From: Deltaproteobacteria bacterium
GTDB taxonomy: Bacteria; Desulfobacterota; Desulfuromonadia; Geobacterales; DSM-12255
Length of the DNA: 52,930 bases
NCBI GenBank assembly: GCA_021849045.1
Contig: JAJZTK010000010.1
Location: 1 to 52,930, forward strand
Direction of reading: 5' to 3'
The position numbers were made by a program, and so were the translations under genes. Within the stretch, counting starts at the first letter, position 1; each line of letters starts with the position of its first letter. The notes beneath the pieces are model-generated. The model saw only the letters and a program-made list of their open reading frames with translations, was not told the DNA's origin and searched no databases. Shown one piece after another: positions 16,788-25,220 of the stretch.

Positions 16788-17642
16788 CTATCGGTTCAAA
16801 CGGGGGTCGAGGGCGTCGCGGATCCCCTCCCCCAACAGGTTGTAGGCCACCACCGTAACCAGTATCGCCAGGCCGGGAAAGAGCGACAGCCACCAGGCAA
16901 ACTCCAGGTAATCCTTGCCCGAGGTGAGCATGTTCCCCCAGCTGGCAGTAGGCGGCTGAACCCCGATGCCAAGGAACGACAGGGCCGACTCGGTCAGGAT
17001 CGCCCCGGCAACGCCGAGGGTGGCCGCCACCAGCACCGGCGACAGGGCATTGGGCAGGATGTGGCCGCAGATGATCCTTAAGTCCGATGCCCCCAGCGCC
17101 CGGGCAGCCTGGACAAAGTCCCGCTCCCGGAGGGAAAGGACCTCGGCCCGCACCAGCCGCGCCACCCCCATCCAGCCGGTGAGGCCGATGATGGCCATGA
17201 TGTACCAGATGGAGGGCTCCAGCATGGCAATCACCGCCAGGATCAGGAAAAAGGTGGGAAAGCAGAGCATGATGTCCACCCCACGCATCATGAGGCTGTC
17301 CAGGAAACCGCCGTAGTAGCCGGCCAAGAGACCAATAGCCGTCCCGATGGTGACCGCGATCCCCACGGCGACAAAGCCGACCTTCAGGGAGATGCGGGCC
17401 CCGTACATCATCCGGGTGAAGACGTCCCTGCCCAGTTCGTCGGTCCCGAACCAGTGCTCTGCCGACGGTGGCATCAGGACCCGGTAGGCATCCAGGGTGT
17501 CGGGGGCGTACGGGGTGATGTAAGGAGCCAGAAACGAGAAGAGAAAGAGGATGCCGACCACCAGTGCCCCGGCCATGGCAAAGCGGTTCGACCGGAGCCG
17601 CCGGAGCACGATGGAGTAGAAATAGGAGGTCTTGAACGACAT
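16788..17642 (-). CDS. dppC: Peptide ABC transporter permease, DppC type
   Basis: Inner-membrane subunit of a dipeptide/oligopeptide importer, 284 residues. The N-terminal cytoplasmic piece RRLRSNRFAMAGALVV and HWFGTDELGRDVFTRMMYGARISL are DppC/OppC signatures. The EAA loop reads ...LREREFVQAARALGASDLRIICGHILPN-like around residue 190. About six membrane segments are seen. Start at 17642, one base after the dppB stop codon, in a tight pair. No ATPase or binding-protein gene is nearby. Confidence 0.92.
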   Translation of the reverse strand: MSFKTSYFYSIVLRRLRSNRFAMAGALVVGILFLFSFLAPYITPYAPDTLDAYRVLMPPSAEHWFGTDELGRDVFTRMMYGARISLKVGFVAVGIAVTIGTAIGLLAGYYGGFLDSLMMRGVDIMLCFPTFFLILAVIAMLEPSIWYIMAIIGLTGWMGVARLVRAEVLSLRERDFVQAARALGASDLRIICGHILPNALSPVLVAATLGVAGAILTESALSFLGIGVQPPTASWGNMLTSGKDYLEFAWWLSLFPGLAILVTVVAYNLLGEGIRDALDPRLNR

Positions 17643-17643
17643 A

Positions 17644-18627
17644 CTAAGCGTTCCCCCCGTGCCGGATGCGCGGATCGGCCACGGCATAGGCCAGGTCCGC
17701 CAGCAGATTGCCGACCAGGGTCAGGCCGGCGCCGATGGTCAGTATCCCCATGACCAGCGGGTAGTCACGGGACATGACCCCCATGTAGAACAGCTGGCCC
17801 ATGCCGGGTATGGCGAAGATCGTTTCGAAGATCACACTGCCGCCGATCAATCCGGGCAGGGAGAACCCGAGCAGGGTGATGACCGGCAGGAGGGCGTTAC
17901 GCAGGGCGTGGCGATAGATCACCACCCGCTCCGTGAGTCCCTTGGCCCGTGCCGTGGTGATGTAGTCCTGACCGATCACCTCCAGCATGGTGGAGCGCAT
18001 GTAGCGGGACAGCCCGGCCAGGCTCCCGAAGGTGGCGATTGATATCGGCAGAATCAGGTGCCGGGCCAGGTCACCGAACCAGGCCACGCCATGCAGCTTG
18101 TCGCTTCCCAGGGAATGCAGGCCGGAGATCGGCAGCCAGCCGAGCTTGACGCCGAAGAGATACATGAGGATCAGCGCCAGCCAGAACGTTGGGACCGCAA
18201 AACCGAGAAAGACGAACAGGGTAATCCCCTTGTCCAGCAGGGTATCACGGCGGGTTGCAGCCAGTATGCCGATCGGGATCGCCAGGCCGAATTCCAGCAC
18301 CAGGGCGATCACGTTGAGGGAGAGGGTCACCGGAATCCGCTCGCTGATCTTGTCCATGACCGGCCGGTTGTCCGGGGCGAAGGAGCGGCCGAAGTCAAGT
18401 TTGGCAAGGCGTCCCAGCCAGTTCAGGTACTGGACGTGCAGCGGTTTGTCCAGACCGTAGAATTCCCGGAGTCGCTCCCGCGCCTGGGCGGAGACTTTGG
18501 GGTTCATGGCGGTCTGCATCTCCACCGGCTCACCGGGTGCCAGGTGCATCACCACGAAGGTGATCAGGGTGATCCCGAGCAGGAGGGGAACCAAGGCCAC
18601 CAGACGCTGGAGGAGATAGGCCGGCAT
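17644..18627 (-). CDS. dppB: Peptide ABC transporter permease, DppB type
   Basis: Inner-membrane partner of the DppC-type permease, 327 residues and about six membrane segments. Family hallmarks are the N-terminal [37 protein letters not shown] and LDFGRSF. The EAA loop includes [28 protein letters not shown], and the C-terminus reads [15 protein letters not shown]. It begins 3 bases after the sppA stop codon, so the two are almost certainly on one transcript. Confidence 0.93.
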   Translation of the reverse strand: MPAYLLQRLVALVPLLLGITLITFVVMHLAPGEPVEMQTAMNPKVSAQARERLREFYGLDKPLHVQYLNWLGRLAKLDFGRSFAPDNRPVMDKISERIPVTLSLNVIALVLEFGLAIPIGILAATRRDTLLDKGITLFVFLGFAVPTFWLALILMYLFGVKLGWLPISGLHSLGSDKLHGVAWFGDLARHLILPISIATFGSLAGLSRYMRSTMLEVIGQDYITTARAKGLTERVVIYRHALRNALLPVITLLGFSLPGLIGGSVIFETIFAIPGMGQLFYMGVMSRDYPLVMGILTIGAGLTLVGNLLADLAYAVADPRIRHGGNA

Positions 18628-18630
18628 CTC

Positions 18631-19521
18631 CTACTCGCCTGTTCCCAGTTCGTAGTTCAGGCTCAGCCCACGGCTGGTGCCCAGAACCCGGTCGATCCGC
18701 CTGGCACTCTCCTCCACCAGCATATCCAGCAGCAGCTTCTTCTTTTTCGGGGGACGGATGACCTGCGGCTCGCCACTGAGACCGGCAAGACGGCCGGCCT
18801 CGTCAATGGCGTCCTGCAGAGTGCCGAGCCGGTCGACCAGCTTCAGCCCCAAGGCCTGTTCACCGGAAAAGATCCGGCCGTCGGCGATCTCCCGCACCTT
18901 TTCCTCCGGTAGCTTGCGCCCCTCGGCAACGGCCCGGACGAACTGGCCATGGGTACTGTCGATAACCCCCTGGAGCATGGCCCGTTCCTCGTCGGTCATC
19001 GGCCGAACCGGTGAACCGGTGTCCTTGAACTTGCCGGTCTTCAGGGTGAACGACCGCATCCCCACCTTGTCCAGCAGCCCCTCGATGTTGGAGAACTTCA
19101 TCAGCACCCCGATGCTGCCGGTGATGGTACCGGGGTTGGCATAGATAACCGTGGCCGGGACCGCAATGTAGTAGCCGCCCGAGGCAGCCACGCTCCCCAT
19201 GGAAACGATGACCTTTTTGGTGGCGCTGAGCTTTTTGACAGCGGCGTGGATCTCCTGTGACGGCCCGACCACCCCGCCCGGGGAGTCGATGCGCAGGACC
19301 ACCGCCTTGACGTTGTCGTTTTTCTGGAAATCGTGAAGCTGTTTCACCGTTTCCTGCGGATCGAGGATCAGCCCCCGAACCTCCACCAGGCCGATGCCAC
19401 TGCCGACGGTCAGCGAACGGCTCTCACCCAGGAGAGAGCACACTGCCAGGACACCGAACACCATCAGGAGGATTATCATGACGGTCAGGCCAAGCCCGAA
19501 CCAGAGCCATTTACGTTGCAT
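18631..19521 (-). CDS. sppA: Signal peptide peptidase SppA (single-domain form)
   Basis: Membrane-anchored serine protease that degrades cleaved signal peptides, 296 residues, the short one-domain form. The N-terminal membrane anchor is at about residues 5-30. The nucleophile serine lies in GSVAASGGYYIA and the general-base lysine in LKTGKFKDTGSP, giving the Ser-Lys dyad. AVVLRIDSPGGVVGPSQEI is the conserved substrate-groove strand. It is the first gene of a run sppA-dppB-dppC-hypothetical-M48 protease. Peptide breakdown and peptide transport would fit together, but this is inference. Confidence 0.93.
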   Translation of the reverse strand: MQRKWLWFGLGLTVMIILLMVFGVLAVCSLLGESRSLTVGSGIGLVEVRGLILDPQETVKQLHDFQKNDNVKAVVLRIDSPGGVVGPSQEIHAAVKKLSATKKVIVSMGSVAASGGYYIAVPATVIYANPGTITGSIGVLMKFSNIEGLLDKVGMRSFTLKTGKFKDTGSPVRPMTDEERAMLQGVIDSTHGQFVRAVAEGRKLPEEKVREIADGRIFSGEQALGLKLVDRLGTLQDAIDEAGRLAGLSGEPQVIRPPKKKKLLLDMLVEESARRIDRVLGTSRGLSLNYELGTGE

Positions 19522-19591
19522 ATCGCCCCCTCTCCCACAACCGGACCTTGGCAGATTGACCAGGAACCGCTATTTCTGTTACTCTTCCACC

Positions 19592-20077
19592 ATGCGCATC
19601 ATCATTTTTTCCGATACCCATGGCAACTATGCCCGGGCAGTCAAGGCCGTCAACGAGGCTGGGCCAGTAGACCTGGTGATCCACCTGGGGGATGAGTACG
19701 CGGACGGCGTGCTGGTCGGCCAGTTCTGCCAACTGCCGGTACTGGCCGTGCCGGGAAACTGCGATACCGGCTGTGCCGAACCGCGCCTCAGAACAGCCAC
19801 CATGGCCGGCAAGAGGATTCTCATTACCCACGGCGACAGTTATGGTGTCAAAAACGGGCTGCATCACCTGATCAAAAAGGGCTTGGCCGAGCGGGCGGAC
19901 ATCGTCCTCTTCGGCCATACCCATCAATCCCTGGTGCAGCAAGCAGACAGGATCCTCCTGGTCAACCCCGGCACATTGCAGTATCGGGCGACAATCCCGA
20001 GCTACGCTGTCCTTGACATCGCCAACGGTAACGCGTCGGCCGCCATCATTGCGCTCGATCCCGGTGAGACAGCATGA
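19592..20077 (+). CDS. YfcE/MJ0936-type metallophosphoesterase
   Basis: A 161-residue calcineurin-like phosphodiesterase of the YfcE/MJ0936 family, acting on small phosphodiesters in vitro. Metal-binding motifs are in order: FSDTHGN near residue 6, HLGDE, GNCD (replacing GNHD), THGD and FGHTHQ. The ATG at 19592 begins directly with MRIIIFSDTHG as in the family; an upstream frame extension is a shadow over the sppA promoter. It is divergent from sppA. Confidence 0.9.
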   Translation: MRIIIFSDTHGNYARAVKAVNEAGPVDLVIHLGDEYADGVLVGQFCQLPVLAVPGNCDTGCAEPRLRTATMAGKRILITHGDSYGVKNGLHHLIKKGLAERADIVLFGHTHQSLVQQADRILLVNPGTLQYRATIPSYAVLDIANGNASAAIIALDPGETA

Positions 20078-20135
20078 ACGGTGAAACTGACCCGCGTTTC
20101 ACGCCTGCCCCCCGCCCCCTCACCCCTCACTGTTT

Positions 20136-20534
20136 CTAACAACCGCAGCCGCAATTGTGACAGACCCGGCGATTGTGTTCATCGGGCGGAATGGTCTCCG
20201 GCGCGAATGCCACCCTCTTCACGGCCCGCGTGATATCCTCCATGAGGTCCAGGTGCTCGCTCTTGCCGATCAGATGTCCAACGCAGCGATTGGCAAAGCC
20301 ATCCGCCGGTGACGATATTCTGACGGCATTGAGGAGGTCGGCATAGCTCTTGACGTCGATGGTGAACTCAGGATTGAAGGTAGTGCTCAAGTCGATGCCA
20401 AAACGGTGCAGTTCATCGCCCAACCGTTGGCAGAACGCCAGAAAAGCCGGGCCGGCAAGGTCTACCCGCCAGTCGGGCCGGATGTGGTTTTGCCCATAGA
20501 TCGTCAATACGAGCTTTTTCCCGCTCATCGTCAC
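20136..20534 (-). CDS. Hypothetical protein with Cys-rich tail
   Basis: A 132-residue soluble protein that I do not recognise. The body is a mixed alpha/beta pattern (KKLVLTIYGQNHIRPDWRVDLAG at the N-terminus). The last residues, VCHNCGCGC, provide four cysteines and a histidine, a plausible metal or iron-sulfur binding tail. Translation most likely starts at GTG 20534 (GGGAGG 5 bases upstream), with ATG 20528 as an alternative. It closes the gene run that contains the decaheme cytochrome. Confidence 0.7.
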   Translation of the reverse strand: MTMSGKKLVLTIYGQNHIRPDWRVDLAGPAFLAFCQRLGDELHRFGIDLSTTFNPEFTIDVKSYADLLNAVRISSPADGFANRCVGHLIGKSEHLDLMEDITRAVKRVAFAPETIPPDEHNRRVCHNCGCGC

Positions 20535-20564
20535 ACATGCCTCCCTGGCGCCAGGTAAACGGAA

Positions 20565-20972
20565 TTATTCGCCCTGGGCCTGCCTGTCCCTGACCTCCGC
20601 CTTCCTGTTGAGCGAACCGAAGATCATTTCCAGCACTGCCTTTTGTTTTGCTTCGAATTTGTTCAGGACTGCCAGGCAGGTCCCCATGGGAAAGGTATCG
20701 TGCAGAAAGTCCACGTCCCGGCCGGAGAGGATGACGATGCGGTTTTTGTCGATTCCGGCATCCAATGCATAGGCAAAGACCTTCATGCCATCCAGCGTCG
20801 GCATTTCCAGGTCGATTACCAACAGATCGAGCTTCCCCTGCCTGATATCGGCAAGGGCCGTGACCGGATCGTTACAGACCTTCACCGTGAGGTAGGGGTA
20901 ATACTGCCGAATGTACGCGTCCAGGATGCCGGTAAAGGCCTGGTCGTCGTCAATAATCAGGATGTTTCCCAT
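20565..20972 (-). CDS. Stand-alone response-regulator receiver protein
   Basis: A 135-residue single receiver domain with no output domain. The acidic pocket is IIDDDQ, the phospho-acceptor Asp is in LLVIDLEMPTLDGM, the conserved Ser is in VILSGRD and the Lys is in AVLNKFEAKQK. It resembles CheY-like or Spo0F-like relay proteins. The start MGNILIIDDD at 20972 is chosen by family alignment; the ribosome site is weak. It follows the substrate-binding protein gene by 35 bases in the same direction. Confidence 0.88.
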   Translation of the reverse strand: MGNILIIDDDQAFTGILDAYIRQYYPYLTVKVCNDPVTALADIRQGKLDLLVIDLEMPTLDGMKVFAYALDAGIDKNRIVILSGRDVDFLHDTFPMGTCLAVLNKFEAKQKAVLEMIFGSLNRKAEVRDRQAQGE

Positions 20973-21007
20973 AAGTACCGAAGCTCGCTGCACAGGGCGC
21001 GACTATA

Positions 21008-21973
21008 TCACTTTACCACCCGGGTGGCCATACTTAATACCTGGAAAGGGATGTTCAGGTCAAGGGCCTTGGCGACCTTCAGATTGATCACCAGGTCGAT
21101 CTGTCTGGGCTGGCGCATGGCCAGAGCCCCCCCCCCTCCCCTGCCGAGAAGGCGGGAGGCCAGCTCGGCCGCGAGTTCTCCCTGTTCGGTCGGGCTTATT
21201 TCGAGGGACGCCAGTGCTCCTTTTTCGCAGGCACCGGGCATGGTGGAAAGGACCGGGACTTTTGCCTCCCGGGCGAGGTGGACAATTCGGTCGAAGTTTC
21301 TGCTGGCAACCACCGACTCCCCCACAAAAAGGGAGTCGAGTTTCGGCAACTGGGCTATAAGCCTCTCCTCCAGCGCCGCATAGTTCGTAACGTTCAATTC
21401 CTGGACGTTGGCGCCGATTGTGGCGGCATAACGCCGTACTTCCTTCAACTGAACCATTGTCCCGATCTCCCTGGACGAGTAGACAACGCCAATGGTCCGG
21501 TTGGGGCGGTATTCGGTAACGGTCTTCAGCAGGGTTACCAACGGCACCTTTGCGGAGACGCCGACCGCACCCTTGGCCTGGGCAATGCCGGTTTCAATGG
21601 GTCCGTACACATCGGCGTAGACCACATGCGCTCCGCCCCCCTCCCTTACCGCAGCCTGAGCCGCCGGTGCACCGTAGGCAACGATCAGTTCGGCCCCCAG
21701 GGCCGAACACTTCCTGACTGCGTTCCCCCATGAAAGCTGATCAGGGTTCGGCACCTGCAGAAAGATGCCGAGGCTCTCCTGACTGTAGCCCTGCTGGGAC
21801 ATGGACCTGACAAAGGCACGGTGCGCCTCCCGATAGCGGGGAAGATCGCCGCTCAGGACCACGCCGATCATCCGCTCGGCAGTGGTGGCCGGCAGAGCGA
21901 GCGTGAAAAGAAGTACCGCTATCAGGAATGCGATGAAACCATTGCGCATGAACGGGAACCGTTGAACCGTCAC
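21008..21973 (-). CDS. ABC-type substrate-binding protein (ABC_sub_bind family)
   Basis: A 321-residue exported protein with a signal peptide (FIAFLIAVLLFTLALPATTAE) and a periplasmic-binding fold of the ABC_sub_bind family. Recognisable parts are IGVVLSGDLPRYREAHRAFV, ELIVAYGAPAAQAAV, VSAKVPLVTLLKTVTEYRPNRTIGVVYS and the C-terminal INLKVAKALDLNIP. No permease or ATPase gene accompanies it. GTG 21973 overlaps the barrel gene stop codon by 4 bases (GTGA), so it is translationally coupled to the outer-membrane barrel; ATG 21949 is an alternative start. Confidence 0.85.
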   Translation of the reverse strand: MTVQRFPFMRNGFIAFLIAVLLFTLALPATTAERMIGVVLSGDLPRYREAHRAFVRSMSQQGYSQESLGIFLQVPNPDQLSWGNAVRKCSALGAELIVAYGAPAAQAAVREGGGAHVVYADVYGPIETGIAQAKGAVGVSAKVPLVTLLKTVTEYRPNRTIGVVYSSREIGTMVQLKEVRRYAATIGANVQELNVTNYAALEERLIAQLPKLDSLFVGESVVASRNFDRIVHLAREAKVPVLSTMPGACEKGALASLEISPTEQGELAAELASRLLGRGGGGALAMRQPRQIDLVINLKVAKALDLNIPFQVLSMATRVVK

Positions 21974-24135
21974 CAGGTGGCGGTCAGAAAGGCGGTCACG
22001 GAGTGCACCGTGCCTTCGTAACGTGTCGAGACCCTGTCGTTGTAATCACGCAGGCCATAGTGCAGAGTGCAAGAAAAGTTCCTGGTGAACCGATAATCGG
22101 CGCGGGCCGCCAGACTGCTCTCTTCGGTGGAACTCCTGGATATATCGCCGATACCGGCACTGTTTACGGGAGAAAAATCCGCCAGGGAACGGATATGCTG
22201 CAGCTGCAGGGACAGGTCAAGCGGGTCGACCGGCCGGTAACCGGCCCCGAGGGACCACACCTGGGCCTGGCTGGTATAGCTGGCTGTATCCTGCGTCAAT
22301 GGCGCCTGGGCCGTACTCACTGACGTCAGAAGAACCCCCTGTTCGGCCCGGCTTCTGAGCAAGGCATAGCCACCGGAAAGGGTCACCCGTTCGACCGGCA
22401 TGAACCACACGCTGACCGTAACCGTGTCCGAAGCCTGCTCGCGGGCAAGAAGCGTCTGAAAGGGGCGGGTCGTAAACTGTAACGTCTGCTGGGAAGTAAC
22501 CTGCGCAAACAGTTCGGTCCGGCCAATCTCTCCCCGGCTCTCTCTCCGGGCCTGGTAATTGGCATTAGCCCCCCAACGGTTTGGCATGGTATAGGCCAGC
22601 AGCAGTTCGCCGTCGTGGCGCTCGTCGGGAGATGTGTCATAGGACGGGTTCTCGTCCGCCATATAGCTGTATTGTGCCTTGAGCCGCAGCCCCTTGACCG
22701 GCCGGCTCAGGAACGCCACGCTCCCCCGATGGGTCCTGGAGTTTTCAGGAAGCTTCCACCCGACTGCAATGTCAGGATCACGGACAAGATCCCGATTGAC
22801 AAACAGACCACGGTATTCCCCCTTGACCGTCGCGAGGGGGGTCGGATGGATCGTCAGGGTAGTGGTCAGCACGTCCTTACGGGTATCGATGGGATGCCGC
22901 ACCGGGATCGTTGTGGACGGCAGGGCAAAAGAGCTGGTGATCGTTGACGGCGTGTCACTGTCGATCTCCTGCCTACGGTACTTGACCGCCAGCGTAAACT
23001 CCTTGCAGGGGGTATAGGTGAGATCACCGGCAACATTATTCAGCACCTGGGATACGCCGTCCGCCCCGCGGATGTCAGTCAGGGACGATCGGTTCCGGCG
23101 CTTACCGTAGGTGTAGGATGCGGCACCAACCAGTCCGCCGGACAGCGACGTGTGGGCCTTGACCGTATGGGCCAGAAAACGGCTGTCCGGAGCCTCATTG
23201 TGCTGCTGCAGACCGGCGGCTGTATCGGGTCGCATCACAAAGGGATCGCGCGGGATTCCCGCATTGTCCCTGAATTCCCGGATCAGGAACGAATAGATCA
23301 GATCTATCGGCCCGAGGTGGGCATCGAAACCGGCCTCCCCTTCATGGGTCTCCCGGTTGACGGCGCGCGACCGGCCATAGACCGTATTGTGTTCGCCAGG
23401 AATGACGGGTCCTTCAAAGGCGTGATCGGCATAACGAAACTGGGCCGTACCTTCCCGCAGGAGCCGCCAATACCCCAGATTCAGATGGAGCGGCCATTCG
23501 TGGATCTTGATCCGGGCCCGGGCCTGGTCCTGTTCCACCCGCAGGCCGTAGGTGGCTGCCGGATCGGGCGACGCGATATAATCGGCCAGTGAGGCAGAAT
23601 CGGCCCGGCCTGACTTGAAATCGGGCGAAAAAAGCGGTTTTTGGTCAAGGTTGTGCCAAAGCGATTCGGTGCGCAGATGAAAACGATAATCGCCGTTCTG
23701 GTCGAACAGGAAGTCGCCCAGATAATCCCTGTCACTCGTGTAGGTCCCTTCAAGTGAGTATTTCAGCTTCCGGTCGAGGTTGTTGAACAGGAGGCCGCCG
23801 GTGGGTCCCGGACGAAGGTCTTCATAGGGAGCGGCACGTCCGCCGTAACCATCCCGTGAAAAAAGACGGTAGCCGAGGAGACCATCCAGCTGGGTATGAC
23901 GGGGTGTATTACTGGCCTCGGCCGGCTTTTCTCCCTGGTCGATGCCCACCTCCGCATCTTCGTCTTCGGCAATTTCGAGGACCGATTCCCTGTCAGGCAG
24001 TGCAGAGGTCTGTACCATGGCCGCCGCAGCCGGACGAGGGGTGTGAATTACAAGCGCCGGCAGCAAAGACAGCAGCAGTGCACAAACTCTCCCGGCAAAC
24101 AGCGGACTATGCTCTGAATTTCTTCTGGACGACAT
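21970..24135 (-). CDS. MtrB/PioB-type decaheme-associated outer-membrane barrel
   Basis: A 721-residue outer-membrane beta-barrel that would house the decaheme cytochrome encoded just upstream and so carry electrons through the outer membrane. A signal peptide (VCALLLSLLPALVIHTPRPAAAA) is followed by an acidic plug-like stretch EIAEDEDAEVGIDQG and then repeated amphipathic strands such as KYSLEGTYTSDRDYLGDF. It ends in the aromatic strand HSVTAFLTATW. The Cys-X2-Cys pair found near the N-terminus of some MtrB proteins is absent. The ATG at 24135 has GAGGTGA upstream and lies 7 bases after the cytochrome stop codon. Confidence 0.88.
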   Translation of the reverse strand: MSSRRNSEHSPLFAGRVCALLLSLLPALVIHTPRPAAAAMVQTSALPDRESVLEIAEDEDAEVGIDQGEKPAEASNTPRHTQLDGLLGYRLFSRDGYGGRAAPYEDLRPGPTGGLLFNNLDRKLKYSLEGTYTSDRDYLGDFLFDQNGDYRFHLRTESLWHNLDQKPLFSPDFKSGRADSASLADYIASPDPAATYGLRVEQDQARARIKIHEWPLHLNLGYWRLLREGTAQFRYADHAFEGPVIPGEHNTVYGRSRAVNRETHEGEAGFDAHLGPIDLIYSFLIREFRDNAGIPRDPFVMRPDTAAGLQQHNEAPDSRFLAHTVKAHTSLSGGLVGAASYTYGKRRNRSSLTDIRGADGVSQVLNNVAGDLTYTPCKEFTLAVKYRRQEIDSDTPSTITSSFALPSTTIPVRHPIDTRKDVLTTTLTIHPTPLATVKGEYRGLFVNRDLVRDPDIAVGWKLPENSRTHRGSVAFLSRPVKGLRLKAQYSYMADENPSYDTSPDERHDGELLLAYTMPNRWGANANYQARRESRGEIGRTELFAQVTSQQTLQFTTRPFQTLLAREQASDTVTVSVWFMPVERVTLSGGYALLRSRAEQGVLLTSVSTAQAPLTQDTASYTSQAQVWSLGAGYRPVDPLDLSLQLQHIRSLADFSPVNSAGIGDISRSSTEESSLAARADYRFTRNFSCTLHYGLRDYNDRVSTRYEGTVHSVTAFLTATW

Positions 24136-24142
24136 GCTCACC

Positions 24143-25135
24143 TCACTGACGCAGGGTACCGCCACCGGTTACCCCCGGGGAGGGGACATCGGAGCCGTGG
24201 ACCTGGGAGTGGCAGTCGGTGCAGCGGTTGACAAAGAGCTGCCTGACGCCGGATGCACTGTCGACGGTGTGCGCGTTATGGCACTGGAGACAGAGAAACG
24301 GCATGGATGCGTTCAGCATGGGCGGACTCACCGAGCCATGGGGAGCATGGCAATTGGCGCAATTCTCGGTAACATCCCCATGTTCGAAGACAAATGGCCC
24401 CTGCTTTTCCATATGGCAACGGGTACAGGTCTCCTTGGGGGAACTCCCTTTGAGCAGTTTATCCTGTGTCGATCCGTGGACATCATGACAGTCGACGCAG
24501 ACCATCTTTTTTTCCCGCAGGGGATGATGGGATACAAGGCTGTTCTGGGCCTTCACGTCGGGATGGCAGGTATAGCAGAGCTCGGACATCTCGTCGCGGG
24601 TGACCTTCTGGCGTGGCCCTTGATGGAGCTTGTGGCAATCGAAACAGCTGACGTCGTTGAGTGCATGGGGGGAGGCGTTCCAGTGGGCGATGGTCGGGAT
24701 GGATGCCGCGGAATGGCACTTAAGGCAGATAAGGGACTGGGCCTGGGGGGGCAGATGCATGATGTCCAGAAACTTGGAGGTATCGCACTTTGCCTTGGCC
24801 TCGCCGACAGTCTTGATCTGTTCGTCGATCTTTTCGATGGCCAGGCTGCCGGGTCCATGGCACGATTCGCAATTCACCAACGGCAGCCCGGTCTCCGGGG
24901 TAAGTTGCTCACCATGGACGCTGTGAAGGAAATCTTCGGTGAGTTTGTCATGCTTGTGGCACTTGGAGACACAGTTTTCGGTCCCAACGTACTCGGCGTC
25001 CAGCCGCCCCACAATCAGCCGTTCGTACTCGCGTACCGGCAGGATCGGACTGCTCTTCTTCAGTTCGCTGCAGGCGAGGAGCCCGAGGGAGAGCACTGCT
25101 ATGAATACTGCCTGCTGTAAGCGTCGCTGTACCAA
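24143..25135 (-). CDS. DmsE/MtrA-type decaheme c-type cytochrome, lipoprotein
   Basis: A 330-residue multiheme cytochrome. Nine canonical CXXCH motifs are visible (CESCH, CLKCH, CFDCH, CYTCH, CVDCH, CTRCH, CANCH, CLQCH, CTDCH), and the first position is CVSKCH, a CX3CH spacing, giving ten if it binds heme. The signal peptide ends in SLGLLACSE, a lipobox, so the mature protein may be lipid-anchored. The start is TTG at 25135 with GGAGGG upstream. Paired with the MtrB-like barrel it would form the periplasmic half of a porin-cytochrome conduit. No surface cytochrome follows. Confidence 0.92.
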   Translation of the reverse strand: MVQRRLQQAVFIAVLSLGLLACSELKKSSPILPVREYERLIVGRLDAEYVGTENCVSKCHKHDKLTEDFLHSVHGEQLTPETGLPLVNCESCHGPGSLAIEKIDEQIKTVGEAKAKCDTSKFLDIMHLPPQAQSLICLKCHSAASIPTIAHWNASPHALNDVSCFDCHKLHQGPRQKVTRDEMSELCYTCHPDVKAQNSLVSHHPLREKKMVCVDCHDVHGSTQDKLLKGSSPKETCTRCHMEKQGPFVFEHGDVTENCANCHAPHGSVSPPMLNASMPFLCLQCHNAHTVDSASGVRQLFVNRCTDCHSQVHGSDVPSPGVTGGGTLRQ

Positions 25136-25151
25136 TCTTCCCTCCAGTATG

Positions 25152-25215
25152 GTTCGAAGTTCGATGTTCGAAGTTCGAGGTTTAGATTTTCTACATCGAA
25201 CATCGAACTTCGAAC
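25152..25215. repeat. Heptamer mirror element 1
   Basis: Four tandem 7-base units TTCGA(A/T/G)G run from 25153 to 25180. After a 13-base gap, three inverted units (CATCGAA, CATCGAA, CTTCGAA) run from 25194 to 25214. The outer parts pair as a perfect 20-bp inverted repeat, 25152-25171 with 25196-25215. It lies between the mlaF-like gene and the cytochrome ribosome site. Confidence 0.85.
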
Positions 25216-25220
25216 AGCCG

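Noticed and set aside
20101-20135. Fifth heptamer element (CCCCTCA twice)
   Set aside because: Only two units and no inverted partner, so chance in a C-rich spacer is enough.
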